Shown here piece by piece: positions 1 through 6,620 of a DNA stretch of 7,312 nucleotides. The DNA is from JBGLNL01 sp964548045. Its GTDB lineage: Bacteria; Chloroflexota; Dehalococcoidia; SZUA-161; SpSt-899. Positions within the stretch are counted from its first letter, which is position 1, and each line of letters starts with the position of its first letter. Position numbers and translations under genes: made by a program. The notes beneath the pieces were generated by a model. That model saw only the letters and a list, made by a program, of their open reading frames with translations, did not search any database and was not told the DNA's origin. The stretch lies in the NCBI GenBank assembly GCA_964548045.1, contig CAZJQZ010000120.1:1-7312 (forward strand), given 5' to 3'.

Positions 1-7
1 AAATAAA

Positions 8-16
8 GAGGGGGGG
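8..16 (+). promoter_or_regulatory. G-rich ribosome binding site with a run of seven G
   Basis: A GAGG core at 8-11 continues into an uninterrupted run of seven G (10-16) directly before the ATG at 17. The GAGG core sits 5 bases from that ATG. The end of the G run sits 9 bases from the second in-frame ATG at 26, so both starts have a plausible site. The second start gives the more classical signal-peptide beginning M-K-K-L-I-G. Which one is used cannot be decided from sequence alone. A change in the G run would alter spacing, not frame. Confidence 0.5.
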
Positions 17-3000
17 ATGGCAAAGATGAAAAAACTGATCGGAGCAGTGATGGTGCTGGTAATGGCGGGGATACTGATGGGTAATGCGGCAATTCCTGCC
101 GGGGCGGCCGATGTGCCGTTAAAGATCAGCTACCAGGGGTATTTAACAGATGACCTCGGAACCCCGATAAATGGGGATACTCAATTAACTTTCCGTATTT
201 ACGATACCGCCACGCTTGGAACCGGAACATTGAAATGGAATGAAGTCCTGACAGTGCCAGTAGCCGAGGGACTTTTCAGTGTAGTTCTGGGCGGCAGCAG
301 CACAATGACAGCTAATATCTTCGATACCGCAAGCTGGCTGGAGATAAAAATCGCAAGTGACGGCCCCATGGACCCCCGGCAGGAGATCACCAGTGTTGCC
401 TATGCGATTCAAGCTGAAAACGCTGAGACCATCGATGGAATGGATTCGGCTGATTTCGTTGCGGTGGCCGGCGGCACGATTACCGGGTCGCTGGCGATCG
501 AAGATAGCCTGGTTGTCGGCAATAACTATGATCAGGATAGAATCACTTTGCAAGCCCGATTCGGCAGTGGCATTTTCCCGGATGGGCCGTATCCGATCGG
601 TTCAATGGCGAAACGGTGGGGCGCTGCCTATGTCACGGAGTTGAATATATCCGAACATTTACACGATTCCAGCGGGAATTCAGGTACGCCCGGACAAATT
701 CTCTCCAGCTTGGGAACCGGGACTGACTGGATCAATCCTCCGTCCGGTAGCGATTCCGACTGGACGGTTTCCGGAACTGATATGTATTCCGCTGTTTCCG
801 GCAATGTTGGCATCGGGACCACTAATCCTTTGGCAAAACTAACTGTCGATGGAGCAATTCTTATAGATGGTAGTAACATGTATGGTGCCAATGCGGACAC
901 ACACATCAACCTGGGTAGGGATAGTACCACCGGCAAGACCGGTTATAGCTATATGGATGCAACCGTTGCCGGAGGCTGGATGAATAAGGCTGAAGGTGAA
1001 GGTTCGTTTGTTGGTGGGGGGATTGACAACGAAGCTACCGAATCGGTGACTACTATCTCAGGTGGACAGGGAAATGAAGCATATGGATTTTTCGGTACGA
1101 TAGGTGGTGGTAATGATAATTACGCCGGTGAATATGCCTTTGTAGGTGGGGGTCAAGCCAATATTGCAGATGGTGAAGCATCTACTGTGTCTGGAGGGAA
1201 AAATAATAACGCCTTTGGTAGTTATGCCACTATAAGTGGAGGTGAATACAATCAAGCTGACGGTACATGCAGTATTGTAAGTGGGGGTGGGTATAATTTT
1301 GCTCATGGTGATTATAGCTGGGCCAGTGGAAAAAACATGCAATTAACTGGGGATGCCGATAACACTTTTGTGTGGGGGCACTCGACAACCGCTCAATCTA
1401 TTTCTGCTTCGGATTCCTTCATTATCTACTCTGGAAATGTGGGGATCGGCACTGGTAGTCCGGCATACAAGCTCGATGTGGCTGGTGATATCAATTTCAC
1501 CGGCGATTTATACAATGGCGGGGTGCTGGTTTCTCCTCATGATGCTCATTCACTTGACGCAGATGACGGCGCCCCTGTCGATGTTGTTTATGTGAATTCA
1601 GACGGAAAAGTTGGTATTGGTACTACGAATCCGATCTACTTTTTAGAAGTCATGGGTAGTACCAGAATCAATGATGATCTCAACGTAACTGGTGATGCTA
1701 GAATTGCGGGCCGTGATTTATTCGGACCGACTTCAAACAACTTACGTATTTCCAGTGTAGACAATGTGAATATCACCATGGATTATGACAACGATCAAAC
1801 TGACAGAGCCATCATTTTCGGTAAGGACAATTTCAGCGGTCCTACGGAACTGATGAGGATTGACGAAAGTGGCAAAGTTGGCATCGGAACTCCCAGCCCT
1901 GCTACTGAACTGGAAGTGGCTGGAACCGTAACTGCCCATGCGTTTGTCGGTGATGGCAGTAGTTTAACTGGCATTCCCGGTGATAACTTGGGAAACCATA
2001 CTGCTACGCAGAACGTTGATCTTAGCGGAAATGATCTTTTGCTTCCGAATAGTAGTTCACAGATCAGGTTCCCCCACACTTCCAGTGGTTACCTTATCAA
2101 TGTTGATAATTCCACTAGTTCCGGAATCTACTACAATGCCACCAGTAATTATTGGGAATGGCGCGGAAATGGTACCCAGAGAGCCCGGATTGACCTTGAT
2201 AACGGAAACATGCAAATGGATGGCTCGCTTACTGTGAATGGAACATCGTTTCTTACAGATGGAGTTTCGTATCTTAACGATGATGTTAATATGGCGGGCG
2301 ACAGCGATGCTGACGATGATACTATCCTTTTTGACCACAAATCCGAGTATGAAACCTTTATGTGGGATGATTCGGCGGATGCGTTTGCAATGAGTAATGA
2401 TTTGAACGTGACCGGTACCCTTACTGCAACCGGGTTTGTTGGTGATGGAAGCGGGCTCAACGGAATCGCCGGAGACAATCTGGGTGACCATACCGCTACC
2501 CAGAATATCAACCTGAACGGAAACTACCTCTCCGGCGACGGCACGAGTGAAGGGATTTATGTCAATACCATCGGCAATGTTGGTGTTGGAACAACTACCC
2601 CGCTGTATAACTTAGATATCTATTCTGAACATACTGATGCCACTCTGCGTGTCAAATCCGAAAATCAATCTGCAGGCATGCTTATTGATAGGGCGTACAA
2701 TACATACCCTTGCTATTTAGCCTATGAAACCGGAGGAACAATCGACTGGTTTGTTGGTGAATTTGGTAGCGGAATCGGGAATAATGATTTTAATATCTCG
2801 CAGAGTTATAGTCCGGCTGAGAGTACGTTTTGTATACAGAGTGGCACTGGCAACGTTGGTATCGGCACTGTCAGTCCCGCCTATAAACTCGATGTAACCG
2901 GAACCGTTAACGCCACCGCTTTTGTGGGCGATGGCAGCGGCCTGACGGGTATTACCGCGCCGGGAGATAACTTGGGCAATCATACTGCGACTCAAAACAT

Positions 3001-4999
3001 CATCTTGAGTGGGAACTATCTCTCTGGCGATGGCGGTGATGAAGGTGTTTTTGTCACCTCAATTGGCAATGTTGGGATTGGAACAACCAGCCCAGCTACA
3101 TCCCTGGAGATCGAAGGTTCGACTGTTATGGTGACCCGCAATATTAACAATGACTTGCCCAGCTACTTGGTACTGCGGAAATCACGAGGAACATCATCAT
3201 CTCCAACTGCAGTAGCAAGCAATGACGCACTTGGGCGTATATTAGCACAGGGGTATGATGGAAACAGCTATCCAAATGGTTCATCTATCCTTTTACGAGC
3301 AACACAAAACTGGACGGATTCGGCAACAGGATCATCAATTGAGTTCTATACAGTCTCCGATGATACGACGACAATCTCTCAGCGTATGATTATTGATCAA
3401 GATGGTGAAGTTGGTATAGGAACTGCGGCGCCAGGCGCTAATTTACATGTAAAAATGGCTGGTACTGCTATTAGCGATGGCATTCGCTTGGAAACATCAC
3501 AGGCAACTGCTGAGGATTGGTATCTTTACATGAATGGGGATGATGATTTGATTCTGCGCAATGATGCAAGTGATCTGGTTGCTGTTCAAAAGAATACCGG
3601 GAATGTTGGGATTGGGACGAGCCCGTCTAGTGCCAAGCTGCATATTTCCGATACAAGTCCTAATGTTTTGATTGAAGGAACCGGAGAAGGACGAATCACC
3701 TTGGGAGATTCGAATGATGCAACAGATGCAAAATACCATGCTATTTGGGGCAATGGTGAAAACTTGTGGCTGGGACGCACCAGCGATGGAATGAGTCCTC
3801 TCAATGTTGGATTGAGCCTTGATCGGAACGATCAGGTTGGAATTGGCATTTTGGATGCCGAAACCAAACTCCATGTCTACAATGGCGCTGGTGGTGGCAG
3901 CGACCCGAGTGCAACGTATGATACATTGGCGATTGAAAACGATGCGGCAAATTATTTGAACATTATTACTCCTACAACCGCTTATGGAGGAATCCTGTTC
4001 TCCGATGATGTCAGAGGTAGAGGCTATATTGCTTATAATCATTCGACGGATGATATGTCTTTCCGCACGGCGGGCGTGAATAAAATGATCCTTACCGGTA
4101 ATGGTCGGGTGGGTATTGGAACCACTGCCCCCAATACACTTCTTTCCCTTGGTGGAACTGGTGAGACCGGGGGGATTTCAATTGGTGATAATCAAACAAC
4201 CCCGGCGCGACTCTATCACACAACGACGGCGTTAAGGGTTGATGCCCCGGGCGATAGAATCCAGTTTGGATCGTCTGAATATATTGAGGATTGCGGAAAT
4301 TACTCGATTAGCCTCAGCTCATCGGTTCCTTCTTCAACCTTAGTTGGCATCGGAACGGATGCGCCTTCTCACAATCTCCATGTTGTTGGCGATATTTATG
4401 CCAGCGGAGATATCTCATGTGGCGGGGATAAATTATTCCTTCAAGATCATCCGATAGATCCGAACAAAGAAATTGCCTATATTTGTCTCGAGGGCGGGGA
4501 AGCTGGAACTTATGTTCGAGGGACAGGGAAGCTATCCAATGGTCGCGCTATAATCAATCTCCCGGATCACTTCTCTCTGGTGACAGCAGCTCAGGGACTC
4601 ACGGCTCAGGTAACCCCGAAAGACGGAAAGGCAGCGGGATACATTTATTTTGAGGAAGTTACGCCAGAATACATCGTTGTGATGGAATCCGGTGGCGGCA
4701 TCAGTGATGCAACTTTTGACTATCTGGTCATGGGTGTTCGGAAAGGTCATGAAGATCATCAGGTCATCCGCGAAAAAATTCAGGCCGAGTCTATTGCTGT
4801 TGAAGAAGCAGTCATAGAAGATGAACCGGTCGAGACGACTCAAGTTGAAGGGGATGAAGTACCGCCGGGGCTATCTTCGGATGATACCGGAACAGCAACG
4901 TCCGATGTCCATGTAGTGTACGCCACCCCGGATACAGAAGAACCTGAGATTGATGATGGTCAAATGCTCAATGTCGATGATAGCGGGAATCCGATTTAA
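17..4999 (+). CDS. Giant secreted mosaic repeat protein with YadA-like head repeats and G-x-V-G-I-G-T repeats
   Basis: This 1660-residue protein is probably exported by Sec and forms a long fibrous surface or extracellular structure; its ligand is unknown. Residues 1-30 are a signal peptide with likely cleavage after P-A-G-A. Residues 37-147 are an N-terminal domain running from I-S-Y-Q-G-Y-L-T to P-R-Q-E-I-T-S-V-A-Y-A. Residues 218-239 hold a tail-fibre-like S-G-T-P-G-Q-I-L segment. Residues 316-440 are YadA/Hep_Hag-type head repeats. Twelve G-x-V-G-I-G-T repeats lie between 262 and 1450, with V-G-D-G-S/H-T-A-T-Q-N modules near 642, 806 and 968. Residues 1469-1583 form a C-terminal domain containing D-H-P-I-D-P, which I recall at the end of many such proteins. 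The tail from 1585 is acidic. I see no LPXTG motif, C-terminal membrane helix, autotransporter barrel or type IX sorting domain. The reading frame is intact. An alternative start is the ATG at 26. The domain order is seen directly; the adhesin-like role is inferred. Confidence 0.85.
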   Translation: MAKMKKLIGAVMVLVMAGILMGNAAIPAGAADVPLKISYQGYLTDDLGTPINGDTQLTFRIYDTATLGTGTLKWNEVLTVPVAEGLFSVVLGGSSTMTANIFDTASWLEIKIASDGPMDPRQEITSVAYAIQAENAETIDGMDSADFVAVAGGTITGSLAIEDSLVVGNNYDQDRITLQARFGSGIFPDGPYPIGSMAKRWGAAYVTELNISEHLHDSSGNSGTPGQILSSLGTGTDWINPPSGSDSDWTVSGTDMYSAVSGNVGIGTTNPLAKLTVDGAILIDGSNMYGANADTHINLGRDSTTGKTGYSYMDATVAGGWMNKAEGEGSFVGGGIDNEATESVTTISGGQGNEAYGFFGTIGGGNDNYAGEYAFVGGGQANIADGEASTVSGGKNNNAFGSYATISGGEYNQADGTCSIVSGGGYNFAHGDYSWASGKNMQLTGDADNTFVWGHSTTAQSISASDSFIIYSGNVGIGTGSPAYKLDVAGDINFTGDLYNGGVLVSPHDAHSLDADDGAPVDVVYVNSDGKVGIGTTNPIYFLEVMGSTRINDDLNVTGDARIAGRDLFGPTSNNLRISSVDNVNITMDYDNDQTDRAIIFGKDNFSGPTELMRIDESGKVGIGTPSPATELEVAGTVTAHAFVGDGSSLTGIPGDNLGNHTATQNVDLSGNDLLLPNSSSQIRFPHTSSGYLINVDNSTSSGIYYNATSNYWEWRGNGTQRARIDLDNGNMQMDGSLTVNGTSFLTDGVSYLNDDVNMAGDSDADDDTILFDHKSEYETFMWDDSADAFAMSNDLNVTGTLTATGFVGDGSGLNGIAGDNLGDHTATQNINLNGNYLSGDGTSEGIYVNTIGNVGVGTTTPLYNLDIYSEHTDATLRVKSENQSAGMLIDRAYNTYPCYLAYETGGTIDWFVGEFGSGIGNNDFNISQSYSPAESTFCIQSGTGNVGIGTVSPAYKLDVTGTVNATAFVGDGSGLTGITAPGDNLGNHTATQNIILSGNYLSGDGGDEGVFVTSIGNVGIGTTSPATSLEIEGSTVMVTRNINNDLPSYLVLRKSRGTSSSPTAVASNDALGRILAQGYDGNSYPNGSSILLRATQNWTDSATGSSIEFYTVSDDTTTISQRMIIDQDGEVGIGTAAPGANLHVKMAGTAISDGIRLETSQATAEDWYLYMNGDDDLILRNDASDLVAVQKNTGNVGIGTSPSSAKLHISDTSPNVLIEGTGEGRITLGDSNDATDAKYHAIWGNGENLWLGRTSDGMSPLNVGLSLDRNDQVGIGILDAETKLHVYNGAGGGSDPSATYDTLAIENDAANYLNIITPTTAYGGILFSDDVRGRGYIAYNHSTDDMSFRTAGVNKMILTGNGRVGIGTTAPNTLLSLGGTGETGGISIGDNQTTPARLYHTTTALRVDAPGDRIQFGSSEYIEDCGNYSISLSSSVPSSTLVGIGTDAPSHNLHVVGDIYASGDISCGGDKLFLQDHPIDPNKEIAYICLEGGEAGTYVRGTGKLSNGRAIINLPDHFSLVTAAQGLTAQVTPKDGKAAGYIYFEEVTPEYIVVMESGGGISDATFDYLVMGVRKGHEDHQVIREKIQAESIAVEEAVIEDEPVETTQVEGDEVPPGLSSDDTGTATSDVHVVYATPDTEEPEIDDGQMLNVDDSGNPI
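962..1321 (+). repeat. YadA/Hep_Hag-type head repeats, eight turns plus a cap (in-gene)
   Basis: Residues 316-435 of the giant protein consist of units of about 14-16 residues with the pattern [T/V/I]-[S/G/A]-G-G-x-x-N-x-A-x-G-x-x-[S/A]-[T/F]. Eight units can be read, beginning V-A-G-G-W-M-N-K-A, V-G-G-G-I-D-N-E-A, I-S-G-G-Q-G-N-E-A, I-G-G-G-N-D-N-Y-A, V-G-G-G-Q-A-N-I-A, V-S-G-G-K-N-N-N-A, I-S-G-G-E-Y-N-Q-A and V-S-G-G-G-Y-N-F-A. An A-S-G-K-N unit then looks like a degenerate cap. In trimeric autotransporter adhesins this pattern builds a left-handed parallel beta-roll that trimerises. At DNA level the units are well diverged, so this is not a recent tandem expansion. Confidence 0.85.
1940..2032 (+). 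repeat. V-G-D-G-S / H-T-A-T-Q-N module, copy 1 of 3 (in-gene)
   Basis: Residues 642-672 read A-F-V-G-D-G-S-S-L-T-G-I-P, then G-D-N-L-G-N-H-T-A-T-Q-N, then an L-S-G-N segment. It directly follows the G-I-G-T repeat at 619, through L-E-V-A-G-T-V-T-A. Copies 2 and 3 share the protein pattern, but many third codon positions differ. Confidence 0.8.
2432..2524 (+). repeat. V-G-D-G-S / H-T-A-T-Q-N module, copy 2 of 3 (in-gene)
   Basis: Residues 806-836 carry the same pattern (G-F-V-G-D-G-S-G-L-N-G-I-A, then G-D-N-L-G-D-H-T-A-T-Q-N). The extension N-Y-L-S-G-D-G-x-x-E-G leads into the G-V-G-T repeat at 853. Unlike copies 1 and 3, this copy has no G-I-G-T repeat immediately upstream, although the usual linker V-T-G-T-L-T-A-T is present. 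Confidence 0.8.
2918..3016 (+). repeat. V-G-D-G-S / H-T-A-T-Q-N module, copy 3 of 3 (in-gene)
   Basis: Residues 968-1000 repeat the module with two extra residues, reading G-I-T-A-P-G-D-N where the other copies have G-I-P-G-D-N or G-I-A-G-D-N. Like copy 2, it continues into N-Y-L-S-G-D-G-x-x-E-G and then a G-N-V-G-I-G-T repeat (1017). Copies 2 and 3 are therefore the closer pair, each forming a unit of roughly 50 residues. Confidence 0.8.
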
Positions 5000-5061
5000 A
5001 AAAATTAAAAATTCATGTAAAATAGGGTAAGTTGTATAGCCTTTCATAAGTAAAAAGATCG

Positions 5062-5727
5062 ATGCGAAAACTGATTTCGGTAGCCCTGGTGTTAGTGATA
5101 ATGGCCTTGATGGTAGCGGTGCCTGCCAGTTCGGCGGTGTCTGCCGTTACCATCGACGGCATCAGTTATCAGGGATATCTGACCGACCGAAACAGCGGTG
5201 AAGCCGTAAACGGGGATATCTCGATCACATTTCGGATTTATGATACCGAATCCGGCGGGTACCCGCTCTGGGTGGAAACTCATTCATTGGTGAATATTGA
5301 TAACGGACTTTTCAGCTTGCTTCTGGGCAGTATCAATAACCTGGAGACTATCAATTTCAACCAGTCGCTGTGGCTGGGAGTGGAAGTGAACGGTGATGGG
5401 GAAATGACGCCGCGTTATCAGCTCACTGGCCTTCAGACTGAAGAACCAGAACTGCCAGAGGATCTGTCCAAAGGCAACTTTGGCCATAATGTAATTGACA
5501 TAACAATCGATTATAGCGATATCGAAGCCAATCAAAATGAAACGGATTCACAAGAGCCGTGCGAGGAATTGGCGATTCCGATATCAGGATCGTTCCAACT
5601 ACCTGAAATAGACGGCACTTCAGTGAAGCTGGATAATACCGGATTGTCATTGATACCGATTGAAGAGGAAAGGGTATTTGATACTGAAGATTTCCGCATA
5701 TACTCCAATTCCCCTCGCTCTCCCTGA
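5062..5727 (+). CDS. Secreted protein with the same N-terminal domain as the giant mosaic protein
   Basis: This is a 221-residue protein of unknown function. Residues 1-28 form a signal peptide (M-R-K-L-I-S start, hydrophobic core, cleavage near A-V-S-A), so it is probably exported by Sec. Residues 34-122 are a clear paralogue of residues 37-124 of the upstream giant protein: both read I-S-Y-Q-G-Y-L-T-D, then N-G-D, T-F-R-I-Y-D-T, G-L-F-S and M-x-P-R-x-x-[I/L]-T. The usual S-V-A-Y-A stretch that follows is missing. The protein turns instead into an acidic, proline-containing segment (E-E-P-E-L-P-E-D) with no family I recognise and no repeats, membrane helix or anchor. The ribosome binding site is poor (AAAAAGATCG before the ATG). 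The gene ends in adjacent in-frame TGA and TAG codons. It lies 62 AT-rich bases after the giant gene with no terminator hairpin between, so co-transcription is possible. Confidence 0.75.
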   Translation: MRKLISVALVLVIMALMVAVPASSAVSAVTIDGISYQGYLTDRNSGEAVNGDISITFRIYDTESGGYPLWVETHSLVNIDNGLFSLLLGSINNLETINFNQSLWLGVEVNGDGEMTPRYQLTGLQTEEPELPEDLSKGNFGHNVIDITIDYSDIEANQNETDSQEPCEELAIPISGSFQLPEIDGTSVKLDNTGLSLIPIEEERVFDTEDFRIYSNSPRSP

Positions 5728-5733
5728 TAGATA

Positions 5734-5768
5734 GTTCAAGGGTTCAGAGGTTCAATGCTCAGGGTTCA
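5734..5768 (+). repeat. Four GTTCA direct repeats between two secreted-protein genes
   Basis: GTTCA occurs at 5734, 5742, 5750 and 5764. The first three copies are exactly 8 bases apart and the fourth is 14 further on. The surrounding bases (GTTCAAGG, GTTCAGAG, GTTCAATGCTCAGG, GTTCAACGCTCC) suggest a decayed short tandem array. It lies in the 107-base gap upstream of the gene at 5835. It could be a simple-sequence relic or a binding site, and nothing here decides between them. Confidence 0.5.
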
Positions 5769-5834
5769 ACGCTCCCAGTTTTCCCTGATTGCTGATACTC
5801 GACTCCCAACAGCTATTTTAATAAGGAGATTGAA

Positions 5835-6398
5835 ATGAAAAAACTAAAGAACAAAAAAGTGTTTATTCCCATTGTACTCGTTATTTGCGTGGCGATCACC
5901 GGGATCGCCATTGCCATGACCAGCACCAATTATGATCTGCCCTGGACCACCAGCGGGGGTGGTTCCAGTGGGGGAGGCGAGCGGTCTTCAACGAATTATC
6001 AACTGACCGATGTAATCGGGCAGACGGCACCGGGTTCTTCATCGAGCTCTAATTACAGATTGATGGGTGGATTCCTTTCCATCATGCCGATAGATTCCGG
6101 CCCTGAAGGGGTAATGGTGGATGTGTATGTTAATCTGCAGGGTGCCAATCGCCCTTCACCGGAAGGATGGGAAGTGCCTCTGACGATTTGTTTCTGTCCG
6201 GATGACTATGACGATAACCAGTTAGTGAATCCGGGCTCGGACGCACTCTGTTCCACCGGAACAGCTAGCGCTGAATGGATAAATGGTGGTACCAAGGCAA
6301 CGCGTACTGTTGGGCCTGTGGCTCCCGGTACCTATCACGTCACGGCGGACAGCACCACCACGCTGTTGAATGTGAAGAGAAATGTGCATATTGAGTAG
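5835..6398 (+). CDS. Secreted protein with S-S-N-Y repeats and a dockerin-type partner domain, no dockerin
   Basis: This is a 187-residue exported protein of unknown function. Residues 1-27 are a signal peptide with a lysine-rich start and an A-I-A cleavage site. Residues 28-82 hold three S-[T/S]-N-Y units (30, 52, 71) split by a glycine-serine stretch, with V-I-G-Q and N-Y-R-L-M-G-G-F, a pattern I associate with Chloroflexota exported proteins. Residues 93-187 resemble a beta-sandwich-like domain with L-Q-G-A-N-R-P, W-E-V-P-L-T and a P-G-T-Y-H-V-T-A to L-L-N-V-K-R-N-V ending. In relatives as I recall them, this ending continues into further strands and often a calcium-binding dockerin; here TAG follows N-V-H-I-E. 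Three cysteines (119, 121, 139) could form a disulphide. A strong AAGGAG site 6 bases upstream supports this start. An anchoring or scaffold role is only inferred. Confidence 0.75.
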   Translation: MKKLKNKKVFIPIVLVICVAITGIAIAMTSTNYDLPWTTSGGGSSGGGERSSTNYQLTDVIGQTAPGSSSSSNYRLMGGFLSIMPIDSGPEGVMVDVYVNLQGANRPSPEGWEVPLTICFCPDDYDDNQLVNPGSDALCSTGTASAEWINGGTKATRTVGPVAPGTYHVTADSTTTLLNVKRNVHIE

Positions 6399-6455
6399 TG
6401 GCGATTCTTGAATCGACCGGATTCAAGGGGCGGATCGAGAAAGTAAATTGCGATC

Positions 6456-6485
6456 AAAAGGGGCACGAAAACTCGTGCCCCTTTT
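6456..6485 (+). terminator. Intrinsic terminator after the secreted-protein genes
   Basis: A perfect 13-bp inverted repeat (AAAAGGGGCACGA, its complement at 6473-6485) encloses the loop AAAC. The GC-rich core is followed by TTTT on the + strand and preceded by AAAA, so it could work in either direction. The T-tract is short. It lies 57 bases after the stop of the 5835-6398 gene and separates the surface-protein genes from secG. Confidence 0.8.
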
Positions 6486-6571
6486 CAGTGTATCGATTGC
6501 TTGTTTATTCTCACGGGACCGGTGGATTCAAAAAGGGATTGCTTTGTGGTAGAGTAGAGCTTGACGGCTTT

Positions 6572-6577
6572 TATAAT
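6572..6577 (+). promoter_or_regulatory. Candidate -10 element (TATAAT) upstream of secG
   Basis: A perfect TATAAT lies 43 bases before the secG start, downstream of the terminator, where a promoter would be expected. No good -35 hexamer sits 16-19 bases upstream. The nearby TTGACG (6561-6566) is only 5 bases away, too close to pair with it. The call rests on position and the exact -10 match. Confidence 0.4.
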
Positions 6578-6620
6578 GCGGGCCGGATTTGATGAATAAT
6601 TTACTGAAGGAAAAATTGAA

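Larger units (their letters stand above)
800..4369 (+). repeat. Twelve dispersed G-x-V-G-I-G-T-x-x-P repeats (in-gene)
   Basis: The core pattern [G/D/S]-x-V-G-[I/V]-G-T-x-x-P-x-x-x-L-x-[V/I] recurs at residues 262, 473, 530, 619, 853, 945, 1017, 1130, 1195, 1273, 1363 and 1443. The copy at 1273 has I-L-D-A in place of T-x-x-P. The one at 1443 lacks the leading G-x but keeps V-G-I-G-T. Spacing is 57-113 residues in most intervals. Two are longer: 262-473 holds the head repeats, and 619-853 holds two of the H-T-A-T-Q-N modules. This G-N-V-G-I-G-T motif is widespread in large bacterial surface proteins and tail-fibre-like proteins. I know of no assigned biochemical function, and a structural joint between beta-rich segments is an inference. 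Confidence 0.85.

Noticed and set aside
962..1321. CRISPR-like or tandem DNA repeat array
   Set aside because: The periodicity is at protein level only. The DNA units differ in sequence and length and there are no conserved repeats with unique spacers.
2057..4042. Long antisense open frames (for example 2057-2491 and 3497-4042)
   Set aside because: They lie wholly inside the well-supported giant gene on the opposite strand. Their translations lack start signals and domain patterns, as expected for shadows of a repeat-rich coding sequence.
4421..4765. Peptidase_S74 / endosialidase intramolecular chaperone at the C-terminus
   Set aside because: Many G-I-G-T proteins end in this chaperone, but I do not see its usual S-D-x-R-x-K-x-x-I opening. 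The segment around D-H-P-I-D-P looks like a different C-terminal domain.
17..4999. Phage tail fibre or prophage region
   Set aside because: The G-I-G-T and S-G-T-P-G-Q-I-L motifs do occur in tail-fibre-like proteins. However, this protein has a clear Sec signal peptide, its neighbours are secreted proteins and secG, and no phage structural, integrase or lysis gene is present.
6561..6577. TTGACG and TATAAT as a paired -35/-10 promoter
   Set aside because: The two hexamers are only 5 bases apart, not about 17, so they cannot act as one standard promoter. Only the TATAAT was kept, as a weak candidate.
6398..6592. Open frame of 64 codons starting GTG/M after the 187-residue gene
   Set aside because: It runs straight through the perfect terminator hairpin at 6456-6485, has no ribosome site, and its translation resembles nothing known. 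It is most likely non-coding.
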